Part shown: one piece after another, positions 1-5,163 of the stretch
How positions within the stretch are numbered: the stretch's first letter is position 1
Layout: the number at the start of each line of letters is the position of its first letter
DNA from: Candidatus Sulfotelmatobacter sp.
Lineage (GTDB): Bacteria; Acidobacteriota; Terriglobia; Terriglobales; Acidobacteriaceae
Length of the DNA stretch: 6,637 bases
NCBI GenBank assembly: GCA_030037575.1
Contig: JASHRB010000538.1
Location: 1-6,637 of the forward strand
Direction: 5' to 3'
Translations under genes and position numbers: made by a program
The notes under the pieces: generated by a model
What the model saw: the letters and a program-made list of their open reading frames with translations, nothing else
Told to the model about the DNA's origin: nothing
Database searches by the model: none

Positions 1-252
1 GGAGGGGAGCTGCTTGCGCCACTCCTCTTCGCTCTTGACGACTTTGGCGATTCTCACTTTGCCGATTTTTTTGCCATCGTCGGAGAACTGCACGACGGTG
101 ACTTCGCCCGGTTCGGCCTGTGCCGCTGCCGCCACGACGGGATGCGGTCTCGCCCAATGCGCGAACAACCCTCCGCCTACCGTGGCGCCGGCAGCCAGCA
201 GAAATTGGCGACGGGCTGTGCTGATTTCGTTTTTGCGATCCCCATCGAACAT
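1..252 (-). CDS. msrB: MsrB, peptide methionine-(R)-S-oxide reductase, Tat-exported; partial, C-terminus beyond base 1
   Basis: Only the first 84 codons are in the window; the frame is open at base 1. The visible protein starts MFDGDRKNEI and has a twin-arginine motif, ARRQFLL (R14, R15), then a hydrophobic stretch to about residue 30 and an Ala-rich cleavage region near residues 41-47. The mature part ends KVVKSEEEWRKQL, which matches the opening of MsrB domains (K-[ST]-[DE]-x-EW-K-x-L). MsrB reduces the R-epimer of methionine sulfoxide in proteins; the signal points to the periplasm or cell surface. The catalytic Cys and the CxxC zinc pairs lie outside the window, so activity and metal binding cannot be judged. 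The start at 250-252 is supported by a GAGGTGA Shine-Dalgarno sequence at 258-264 that overlaps the msrA stop codon. Only 10 bases separate the two genes, so they are probably one operon with coupled translation. Confidence 0.85.
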   Translation of the reverse strand, partial: MFDGDRKNEISTARRQFLLAAGATVGGGLFAHWARPHPVVAAAAQAEPGEVTVVQFSDDGKKIGKVRIAKVVKSEEEWRKQLPS

Positions 253-262
253 GGCGCTCACC

Positions 263-925
263 TCAGCGATACAATGCAGGAAACTCTTTCTTCAAGTTCT
301 CTACCTTCGGCGCGTCGTTGTACACGATGTAAGGATTATCCGGATGCAAGGCTGCATAATTCTGATGATAGCCCTCGGCCCGGTAGAAGGCTTCGAGCGG
401 CACCACCTGCGTCACAATCGCCTGCGGGAAAACCTTTGCCTGATTGAGCTGCGCGATATAGGCTTCAGCAATTTTTTTTTGCTCATCGTTGCGGTAGAAA
501 ATCACCGACCGGTATTGCGTGCCCTCGTCCGGTCCCTGGCGGTTCAGTTCGGTGGGATCGTGCGCAACCGAGAAGAATATTTGCAGCAATTGTCCGTAAG
601 TCACTTCCGAGGGATCGTAAACCATCTCGACCGACTCAGCATGTCCAGTGCGGCCCGTGCTGACGCTCTCGTAGTCAGGGTTTTTCGTCGCCCCGCCGGC
701 GTACCCCGAGGTCGCGCTGCGCACGCCCTTCACATGCTGGAACACGGCCTGAATTCCCCAGAAGCAGCCCCCGGCGACCGCCGCGGTTTCTTTGCCGGAA
801 GTCGAAGCCTTGCTCTGGTCAACCCGCGGAGGAGGGACTGCGGCGCTGCTTCCGGCACGACACGCCACGGCTACCGCCAGCAATAAGACAATCATCGCCG
901 ACATGCGAATCGAAATCCTGGACAT
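263..925 (-). CDS. msrA: MsrA, peptide methionine-(S)-S-oxide reductase, exported, single catalytic Cys
   Basis: 220 aa. It reduces the S-epimer of protein-bound methionine sulfoxide. The family signature GGCFWG places the catalytic Cys at residue 54, with F55 and W56. By alignment to E. coli MsrA, Y85, E97 (in TGHAE), D133 and Y138 (in GPDEGTQYRS) are the substrate-binding and acid-base residues, and EGYHQNY is the late conserved motif. Residues 1-21 form a signal peptide (R3, R7, hydrophobic 11-21) followed by Cys22. The site AVA-C resembles a lipobox, though Ala at -3 is unusual, so the protein may be a lipoprotein. No Cys occurs after residue 54, so the C-terminal resolving cysteines of E. 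coli-type MsrA are missing. The ATG at 923-925 is chosen because GGAGGG lies just upstream (929-934, spacing slightly short) and a signal peptide follows directly. The frame stays open upstream to beyond 1250, but that extension does not look like MsrA. It is followed by msrB after 10 bases. Confidence 0.95.
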   Translation of the reverse strand: MSRISIRMSAMIVLLLAVAVACRAGSSAAVPPPRVDQSKASTSGKETAAVAGGCFWGIQAVFQHVKGVRSATSGYAGGATKNPDYESVSTGRTGHAESVEMVYDPSEVTYGQLLQIFFSVAHDPTELNRQGPDEGTQYRSVIFYRNDEQKKIAEAYIAQLNQAKVFPQAIVTQVVPLEAFYRAEGYHQNYAALHPDNPYIVYNDAPKVENLKKEFPALYR

Positions 926-1209
926 ACACCCTCCGAGGAACGCGACCTTCGAACCTTCACTCATTAGAGTGACCAGTTCAGCCGAAGTTTCGCCGGTGAT
1001 GGTGGATGCGAACCCAGCAAAACTCAAAGGCATGGTGGAAGTGGAGAGACCTACATCGGCGGAAAGCAGAGCGGCCATCACGGTAAGCTCAAGAACGAAA
1101 GATGTGGTCATGGGATGGGAAAAGCGGACCGGACAGATCGCCCGGGCGCGAGGTCGAACGTGAAGATTGGGCCGCGTTGCTGCCTCAAATGCATGATCCC
1201 GATTTTTGC
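926..1209. other. Divergent intergenic region between msrA and lexA
   Basis: This gap separates the divergent msrA (minus) and lexA (plus) genes and must hold the msrA promoter. Frames on both strands are open here, including one continuous with msrA. The encoded peptides are low-complexity and match no family I recognise, and there is a good msrA ribosome site at 929-934, so I treat it as non-coding. The one regular element is the palindrome at 957-972. The lexA promoter begins at its right end. Confidence 0.6.
957..972. promoter_or_regulatory. Palindrome overlapping a possible msrA -10 element
   Basis: TCACTC-ATTA-GAGTGA is a perfect 6-bp inverted repeat with a 4-base centre, ending 31 bases before the msrA start codon. 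On the minus strand it contains TCTAAT (963-968), a 5/6 match to a -10 box that would give a leader of about 30 nt including the GGAGGG ribosome site. No convincing -35 box sits at the right distance. It could be an operator for a dimeric regulator or a chance repeat. Confidence 0.3.
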
Positions 1210-1238
1210 TTGACATTCGCCTTATATTCGCCAACAAT
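1210..1238 (+). promoter_or_regulatory. lexA promoter with candidate LexA operator in the spacer
   Basis: A perfect -35 box, TTGACA, lies at 1210-1215. Seventeen bases on is AACAAT (1233-1238, 4/6 match to a -10 box). The spacer region holds a perfect 7-base direct repeat, ATTCGCC, at 1215-1221 and 1226-1232, with an 11-bp period (ATTC-N7-ATTC). This has the geometry of the alphaproteobacterial LexA site GTTC-N7-GTTC. LexA usually represses its own gene, so a repeat between -35 and -10 is the expected place. Transcription would start near 1245, the lexA ATG itself, and no Shine-Dalgarno sequence precedes that ATG, so the mRNA may be leaderless. An alternative -10 is TATATT (1223-1228), but it lacks a matching -35. 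Confidence 0.5.
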
Positions 1239-1244
1239 GACGGC

Positions 1245-1865
1245 ATGGCGATCACACGCAGGCAGCGCGAAGTCTACGACTTCATCTCCCGCTTCGTTTC
1301 CGAAAACGGATACTCTCCGTCGTTCGAAGAAATCGGCAAAGGGCTGGATTTGAACTCTCTGGCCACCGTGCACAAGCATGTCACGAATCTGGAGAAAAAA
1401 GGCCTGCTCACGCGCGATTATAATCGCAGCCGCTCCATCGATCTGCTGCCGCCCAAAGGACGGCTGAAGCAGTCGATGAACGTCAACACCGGGGTGATTT
1501 TGCCGCTCCTGGGCCGCATCGCTGCCGGCCAGCCGATTGAAGCGATTCAGAATCAGGAAACGATTTCGCTCGCCGATTTCGTGCGCTCGAAAGAGGTGTT
1601 TGTGCTCGAAGTGCGCGGCGACTCCATGCAGGATGAGGCGATTCTCGATGGCGACTATGTTTTGGTCGAGAAATTAAAGACTGCGCACAACGGCGACATC
1701 GTGGTGGCGGTCGTGGATAAAGACGAGGCCACGCTGAAGCGCTTTTATCGCGAAGGTGACCACATTCGCCTGCAGCCTTCAAACGTGAATATGAGACCGA
1801 TTATCGTGCCGGCGGCGGCGGTGGAGATCCAGGGACGAGTGATCGGCGTGCTCAGGAAATACTGA
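1245..1865 (+). CDS. lexA: LexA, SOS-response transcriptional repressor and self-cleaving protease
   Basis: 206 aa, close to E. coli LexA (202). Residues 1-70 form the winged-helix DNA-binding domain (RRQREVYDFI, GYSPSFEEIG, recognition helix around SLATVHKHVTNLEKKG). Residues about 85-206 form the S24 peptidase-like domain. The self-cleavage site is A94-G95 in GRIAAG, the nucleophile Ser127 is in RGDSM, and the general base Lys165 is in ATLKR; the Ser-Lys spacing of 38 is close to the 37 of E. coli. All key residues are present, so RecA-stimulated autocleavage is expected. LexA represses DNA-repair genes until damage activates RecA. The ATG at 1245 gives the normal N-terminus MAITRRQREV; it has no Shine-Dalgarno sequence and lies at the predicted transcription start. 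The recognition helix is unlike the E. coli one, so a non-CTGT-N8-ACAG operator is expected. It is the only plus-strand gene here and stands alone. Confidence 0.97.
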   Translation: MAITRRQREVYDFISRFVSENGYSPSFEEIGKGLDLNSLATVHKHVTNLEKKGLLTRDYNRSRSIDLLPPKGRLKQSMNVNTGVILPLLGRIAAGQPIEAIQNQETISLADFVRSKEVFVLEVRGDSMQDEAILDGDYVLVEKLKTAHNGDIVVAVVDKDEATLKRFYREGDHIRLQPSNVNMRPIIVPAAAVEIQGRVIGVLRKY

Positions 1866-1883
1866 GGCGCGCAAGAGCCATGC

Positions 1884-1904
1884 GATTTCACATCTGCTGA
1901 AATC
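1884..1904 (+). other. Hairpin 18 bases after the lexA stop codon
   Basis: GATTTCA (1884-1890) and TGAAATC (1898-1904) form a perfect 7-bp inverted repeat with a 7-base loop. It could end or protect the lexA mRNA, but there is no T-tract on either side and the stem is AT-rich, so it is not a typical intrinsic terminator. Confidence 0.3.
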
Positions 1905-1974
1905 TCAGCTCCACCGCCATTTTTACGGCCACCGGCTGGCCGCCCTCTGTACCCAGCCATGGGGAGGTGGTCAC
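1888..1974 (-). pseudogene. Possible remnant of a TonB-type C-terminal domain
   Basis: A minus-strand frame ending in TGA at 1888-1890 encodes SPWLGTEGGQPVAVKMAV followed by ELRFQQM. This resembles the final strand of TonB C-terminal domains, where W-x(n)-G-[QK]-PVAV is followed by alternating hydrophobic residues up to a terminal F. The rest of the domain (the YP motif and central strands) is not found upstream in any minus-strand frame before the thioredoxin stop at 2093, and there is no start with a ribosome site. It could be the scar of a deleted TonB-like gene or a chance frame. The call rests on about 15 residues. Confidence 0.2.
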
Positions 1975-2092
1975 GACTGTATTCCGGGCGGATCCCATTC
2001 CCTGGGAAGAGTGGCGAAATAAGAACCTACGCCACCCGATTCAAGAGTTTGCTGCGTATTTGAGTTCCAGGCGGTCTGCTGCTCGCAGCCGC

Positions 2093-2425
2093 CTACCCAA
2101 TGTGCTTGTCGAGGGCCTGCGCGATAGCCTCTTTCGGACGGTAACCCACCAATTGTTCCACAACCTGCCCGCCCTTAAAAACCAGCAAAGTGGGGATGCC
2201 AGTCACTTTGTAGCGCATGGGTGTGGCGCTGTTGGCGTCGACATCCATTTTGCCGATTTTGATCTTCCCCGCGTAGTCCTTGGCTAATTCCTCCACAATC
2301 GGCGCAATCGCTCGGCACGGACCGCACCAGGTCGCCCAAAAGTCCAGCAAAACCGGTTTATCTGACTTCAATACGTCCGCGTCGAAGTTCGCGTCGGTCA
2401 CCTCGACAATTCCATTTCCTGCCAT
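2093..2425 (-). CDS. trxA: Thioredoxin
   Basis: 110 aa, the normal length for a free-standing thioredoxin. The active site WCGPC is at residues 33-37 in [14 protein letters not shown], with the buried Asp28 in LLDFW, and the cis-proline is P78 in TGIPTLLVF. There is no signal peptide or membrane segment, so it acts in the cytoplasm as a dithiol donor to enzymes such as ribonucleotide reductase, peroxiredoxins and cytoplasmic methionine sulfoxide reductases. The ATG at 2423-2425 is chosen because it gives the usual N-terminus and has a GAGGGGGG ribosome site at 2435-2442, 9 bases away; upstream in-frame codons are not conserved thioredoxin sequence. It appears to be a single-gene unit: a terminator lies upstream at 2652-2690 and lexA converges from the other side. 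It cannot directly serve the exported MsrA/MsrB without a transmembrane electron carrier such as DsbD/CcdA, none of which is in the window. Confidence 0.97.
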   Translation of the reverse strand: MAGNGIVEVTDANFDADVLKSDKPVLLDFWATWCGPCRAIAPIVEELAKDYAGKIKIGKMDVDANSATPMRYKVTGIPTLLVFKGGQVVEQLVGYRPKEAIAQALDKHIG

Positions 2426-2651
2426 CTTTCTGTTCCCCCCTCGCAACGTCGCATGGTCGGCCGACGCCCAAGCGAGCAGTCCTAGCCGGTCTCGGCGATA
2501 AATTTTTCTGAATGCGGTCCTCAAATGAGTGAGGATCTCTTATGGTACCACCGCTATTCGATGCATGGGGCAGAATGAAAGTCGCACGACGACCGGGCTG
2601 CCGCGCTGGAAGGGCTTCTCGAGACAAGCGGTAGCGGCAAAGGGCGAACGG
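2426..2651. other. Upstream region of thioredoxin, no gene seen
   Basis: These 226 bases hold the trx ribosome site and should hold its promoter. Short open frames exist on both strands, but none resembles a known protein or has a good ribosome site. I found no convincing -35/-10 pair. TTGAGG on the minus strand (2519-2524) is a possible -35, but the AT-rich stretch downstream of it (around 2500-2510) gives only poor -10 matches. The palindrome at 2518-2535 is the only regular element. Confidence 0.5.
2518..2535. promoter_or_regulatory. Palindrome upstream of thioredoxin
   Basis: TCCTCA-AATGAG-TGAGGA is a perfect 6-bp inverted repeat with a 6-base centre; a nested CTCA-AA-TGAG lies inside it. 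It sits about 95 bases before the trx start and overlaps the possible -35 TTGAGG. It shares the 9-mer AATGAGTGA with the minus strand of the palindrome before msrA. It may be an operator or a leader hairpin; chance is not excluded. Confidence 0.25.
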
Positions 2652-2690
2652 AAAATAAAAAAGCGCCTCGAACTTTGCAGTCCAAGACGC
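2652..2690 (-). terminator. Rho-independent terminator with GCAA tetraloop
   Basis: On the minus strand GCGTCTTGGACT and AGTTCGAGGCGC pair over 12 bp (three of them G-U) around the loop GCAA, a stable GNRA tetraloop (2663-2690). TTTTTTATTTT follows at 2662-2652. Extra A-U and G-U pairs can extend the stem into the U-tract. This is a textbook intrinsic terminator for transcripts moving leftward. It would end the sigma/anti-sigma operon, although it lies 177 bases past the anti-sigma stop codon, or a small RNA encoded in between. It also insulates trx from the upstream operon. The plus strand has no T-tract, so it is one-directional. Confidence 0.88.
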
Positions 2691-2866
2691 CTCGGCAGCC
2701 CTCCCCCAGAACTGCCAAACCACGAATCGAATGTTAAAGAACCCCCAATTTCGTGTAAACGTCACTTTGGTAATGAGTTTTCAAGGCTTTAGCGAGGTTC
2801 GAGGAGGACCGGTGGCTGTACCCGCAGCACCCGGAGACCGGGCGGAACTCGGCCGATCCTCCGGAC
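2691..2866 (-). other. Structured 3' untranslated region after the anti-sigma gene, possible small RNA
   Basis: No protein gene is seen between the anti-sigma stop and the terminator. Three elements stand out. A nested hairpin begins 4 bases after the stop codon: GGAGGA/TCCTCC (2803-2808 with 2857-2862), continued past one mismatch by CGG/CCG (2810-2812 with 2853-2855). Inside it is CCCGG-AGA-CCGGG (2830-2842). A third stem, GGCAG/CTGCC (2694-2698 with 2712-2716), abuts the terminator stem. A weak minus-strand promoter-like pair, TTTACA-N15-TTTAAC (2754-2759 and 2733-2738), could start a short RNA of about 75 nt ending at the terminator. The spacing is poor, so a long structured 3' UTR is equally likely. 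Confidence 0.35.
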
Positions 2867-3994
2867 TCACTGCAGCTTCTGCCAGGTCAGTCCACCGTCC
2901 GCGGTGATCCAGATTTCGCCCGTGGAGGTGGCAACCTTGCCGTTTTGCGGATCGGAAAACTCGATGCGAGAGATGTCACCGGTGGGTGTAATCCTCCCTT
3001 CCGATGAGGGAAATACCTGCAGCCAGCGGTTTCCGGAATCGATCGAATGATAGAGAACGGCCGCCGATCCGCCCACCCAGACCTCCGGGCCGACGGCAGC
3101 GACGACGCGGAGCACGGGTTTGGCCTGAATCTGCTCGTTTGTAACGCTTATCGACACGTCCTCCCAGGTTTTGCCCGCATCGAACGACCGTTGTAATCCG
3201 CCAGTCGCGGTAATCGACCAGCGAGGAGAAGCGCGCATCATGAGGGATGGCGAGGTTTGAAGCGGCATCGCAGGAGGGGCGGGCATGGCCTGTGCCCCAG
3301 GCGAGGATGGGGCGGCGACCGCAGGTTTGGCTTTCACCACATCCGCATTCGCCGGGGTCTGATAAGGCCATCCAGCCGAGGCCTGCCTCCGCACCAGCGC
3401 ATCGGAAGACCGATCACTCGCGGTTGCCACAGCTGCAGACTCCGGGGACTCGGCTAAAACGCCATTCTTGGCGGACGTTTCAGCCGAGGCTTGCCCGAGG
3501 GCGCGGGCATTGCCGGGAGGCAACCCCTGTCTTACCTGTATTCGCGGCTTTGATGTGCTCTCGGCCGATGATTCGGGGGCATTCGGACTAGCCGGAAAAC
3601 TCCGCCATGATGGGTCTCCGAGCCGCGCCGGCGGCAGCGGGGAGGTTACTTCCGCCGCATTCGGCTTCTGGCGCTGATCGTATTGCAGGAGAGCAACGCC
3701 CAACACGGCGAGAGCTGCAACTCCCGCGAAACTCCAGCGCAGCAATGGGCGGCTCAGCCAGCCGGCGCGAACCTGAGGCGGAAGGCTCCGGCTCGCGGTC
3801 TGGTGCAAGGGCATGGCTAAGACCATCACGTCACGGCAGGCGGGGCAATTGGCCAGGTGATTGATCACCTGCTGGCGCTCATGCTGGACAAGCGACTGCT
3901 CCGCCCAGGCGGCCAACAGATCCGGTTCCGGATGGGGGTCAGCCGATGCCGCTGTCTGCAGCCGATCAATCACAATTTTGGGAACGTCCTGCAT
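2867..3994 (-). CDS. Membrane-bound zinc-finger anti-sigma factor fused to a YCF48-like/Asp-box domain
   Basis: 375 aa in four parts. (1) Residues 20-60 are a zf-HC2-type anti-sigma zinc-binding domain: H46-LAN-C50-PA-C53 is the HxxxCxxC signature that binds zinc and holds the partner sigma factor. (2) Residues 85-104 form one transmembrane helix (LLRWSFAGVAALAVLGVALL). (3) Residues 110-255 are a Pro/Ala/Ser-rich linker with little predicted structure. (4) Residues 258-375 carry three Asp-box turns, SFDAGKTW (270-277), SIDSGNRW (317-324) and TADGGLTW (364-371), with YCF48-like text such as VWVGGSAAVLYHSIDSG. The C-terminus should lie outside the inner membrane. It starts 57 bases after the sigma gene stop, so the two form an operon; sequestering that sigma factor until an envelope signal arrives is the inferred role. 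No strong Shine-Dalgarno sequence precedes the ATG at 3992-3994 (GGAGAG at 4012-4017 is too distant), so translation may depend on the upstream gene. Confidence 0.85.
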   Translation of the reverse strand: MQDVPKIVIDRLQTAASADPHPEPDLLAAWAEQSLVQHERQQVINHLANCPACRDVMVLAMPLHQTASRSLPPQVRAGWLSRPLLRWSFAGVAALAVLGVALLQYDQRQKPNAAEVTSPLPPARLGDPSWRSFPASPNAPESSAESTSKPRIQVRQGLPPGNARALGQASAETSAKNGVLAESPESAAVATASDRSSDALVRRQASAGWPYQTPANADVVKAKPAVAAPSSPGAQAMPAPPAMPLQTSPSLMMRASPRWSITATGGLQRSFDAGKTWEDVSISVTNEQIQAKPVLRVVAAVGPEVWVGGSAAVLYHSIDSGNRWLQVFPSSEGRITPTGDISRIEFSDPQNGKVATSTGEIWITADGGLTWQKLQ

Positions 3995-4051
3995 CGCGCT
4001 TGCCGCTCTTTCTCTCCTCAGCTCTTCATGCTCTGCGTGTTCTTCGGTGGC

Positions 4052-4987
4052 TCAACTTTTCGCCCGCCGTGCTAAGTCTTCCCCAAGGCCTAAACCTTCT
4101 TTCCCGGAGAACGCAGCCGCCGAGCCTTCTTGCGCCAGGCTGCGGTGAATATTTATGCGTATGTCGCGCACATCGATTTCCATGGCCTCTTCCGCTTGCC
4201 GCCGCGCCATGCCTCGCTGCATCATGCCCACCAGAATTTTCTTACGAAGAGACTTGGCCAGTTTGTCGACTTTGCGGCTAATGGTGGATTCGTGCACCCC
4301 CAACATGCGCGCGATCTCGGCCAAAGTGCGACCGTCGAGATAATACGCCGCCAGCACGAACCGTTCTTCGCTTGCAAGCTCTGCCAATGCCGCGTCCGTT
4401 GCCAGTTCCAGGCGTGAGTCAGCGGCGGGCAAAGTCGCGGGCTCGGGAGCGGCAAATTGCGCCCCCTCCTCATTTTCCTCATCGAGGCTCACCAGCCGTT
4501 TGGCGCGCCGATAACGATTCACAAACTCCTGCGCCAGCACCGTGCGCAACCAGCCCTCCAACGATCCTCTCCCGGTGAATGAAGACAACTTGGAGACCCG
4601 CACGCCTTCGCGGAGCGTGGTGCCGTAAAGTTCCGCATAAAGGCTGTCGGCGAGCTCGCGCGCCGCCGAATCTTCTCGAGCGATGCGCAGCGCTGATTGA
4701 TAAAGTTTTTCGCGATAGCGGGTAAGAAAAATCTCCCAGGCGGAATCGTTGCCCGCGGCGCAGGCCCGCGCCAGCGCGAGCTCTTCGACTCGGAGTGTCA
4801 AAAGAAAAGTGCGCGCTTCTCGGTGGTCGGCGCTGCTCGGAAGGTACTTGCTGACGACGCTGGCCAATATCTCCGCGAGGAATTCGCGGGTAACGCCCAT
4901 CTTTTCACAAGCACACTTCGTGTGCAGCTCGGCCGCTAATTCGGCCACGGCCGATTGCACGGAGGCGGAGATCGTTGTTGGCGTCAT
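4052..4987 (-). CDS. Sigma-70 family RNA polymerase sigma factor, ECF-like, with N- and C-terminal extensions
   Basis: 311 aa. Region 2 covers about residues 74-165, including GNDSAWEIFLTRYREKLYQ and the later SSFTGRGSLEGWLRTVLAQE, which binds core polymerase and the -10 element. A short acidic linker follows (169-195). Region 4 covers 196-255, with the helix-turn-helix GRTLAEIARMLGVHESTISR recognising the -35 element. No region 1.1 or region 3 is evident, as in ECF factors, but the protein is about 120 residues longer than a usual ECF sigma. The additions are a helical N-terminal domain of about 70 residues (with C25 and C27) and a C-terminal tail of about 55 residues. The ATG at 4985-4987 is the best start; no clear ribosome site precedes it, and the frame remains open to 5203 without sigma-like sequence. 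The gene lies directly before the zinc-finger anti-sigma gene and is probably controlled by it. Target genes are unknown. Confidence 0.88.
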   Translation of the reverse strand: MTPTTISASVQSAVAELAAELHTKCACEKMGVTREFLAEILASVVSKYLPSSADHREARTFLLTLRVEELALARACAAGNDSAWEIFLTRYREKLYQSALRIAREDSAARELADSLYAELYGTTLREGVRVSKLSSFTGRGSLEGWLRTVLAQEFVNRYRRAKRLVSLDEENEEGAQFAAPEPATLPAADSRLELATDAALAELASEERFVLAAYYLDGRTLAEIARMLGVHESTISRKVDKLAKSLRKKILVGMMQRGMARRQAEEAMEIDVRDIRINIHRSLAQEGSAAAFSGKEGLGLGEDLARRAKS

Positions 4988-5006
4988 GCAAGCCAAAGGA
5001 GCAAAA

Positions 5007-5033
5007 CAGACCTGCTCTGATGCTACCAATTCC
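5007..5033 (-). promoter_or_regulatory. Possible ECF-type promoter of the sigma/anti-sigma operon
   Basis: On the minus strand GGAATT (5028-5033), 16 bases, then GTCTG (5007-5011) resembles the GGAAC-N16-GTC pattern used by many ECF sigma factors. It would start transcription around 4999-5002, just before the sigma ATG at 4987, and would fit the usual autoregulation of sigma operons. The match is short and the implied leader of about 13 nt carries no ribosome site, so this is weak. Confidence 0.22.
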
Positions 5034-5163
5034 TTAGACGCTCGTAATGTGAATTTTGTCCCCCAGGAAGGGATTTTTGCCGGCGATAATCGCGCCGATG
5101 AAATTTCTTGCACTATGACCAGCGCAGTGGAAATCGTGGCGCCGGCCATTGAAAACGGGCCGG

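Noticed and set aside
926..1163. Plus-strand frame over the msrA-lexA gap
   Set aside because: No ribosome site, no recognisable domain, and it overlaps the msrA signal-peptide region; it looks like a GC-rich shadow frame.
1223..1228. TATATT as the main lexA -10 box
   Set aside because: It is a good hexamer, but no acceptable -35 lies 16-18 bases upstream, and it is only 7 bases from TTGACA; kept only as an alternative.
2358..2765. Minus-strand frame of about 135 codons across the trx start and the terminator
   Set aside because: It runs through a strong intrinsic terminator on its own strand, overlaps trx in another frame, and its sequence matches no family I recognise.
3854..3871. Perfect 8-bp inverted repeat CAGGTGAT-TG-ATCACCTG
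   Set aside because: It lies inside the anti-sigma gene and encodes the conserved QVINHL segment of the zinc-binding domain, so codon constraints explain it better than an operator.
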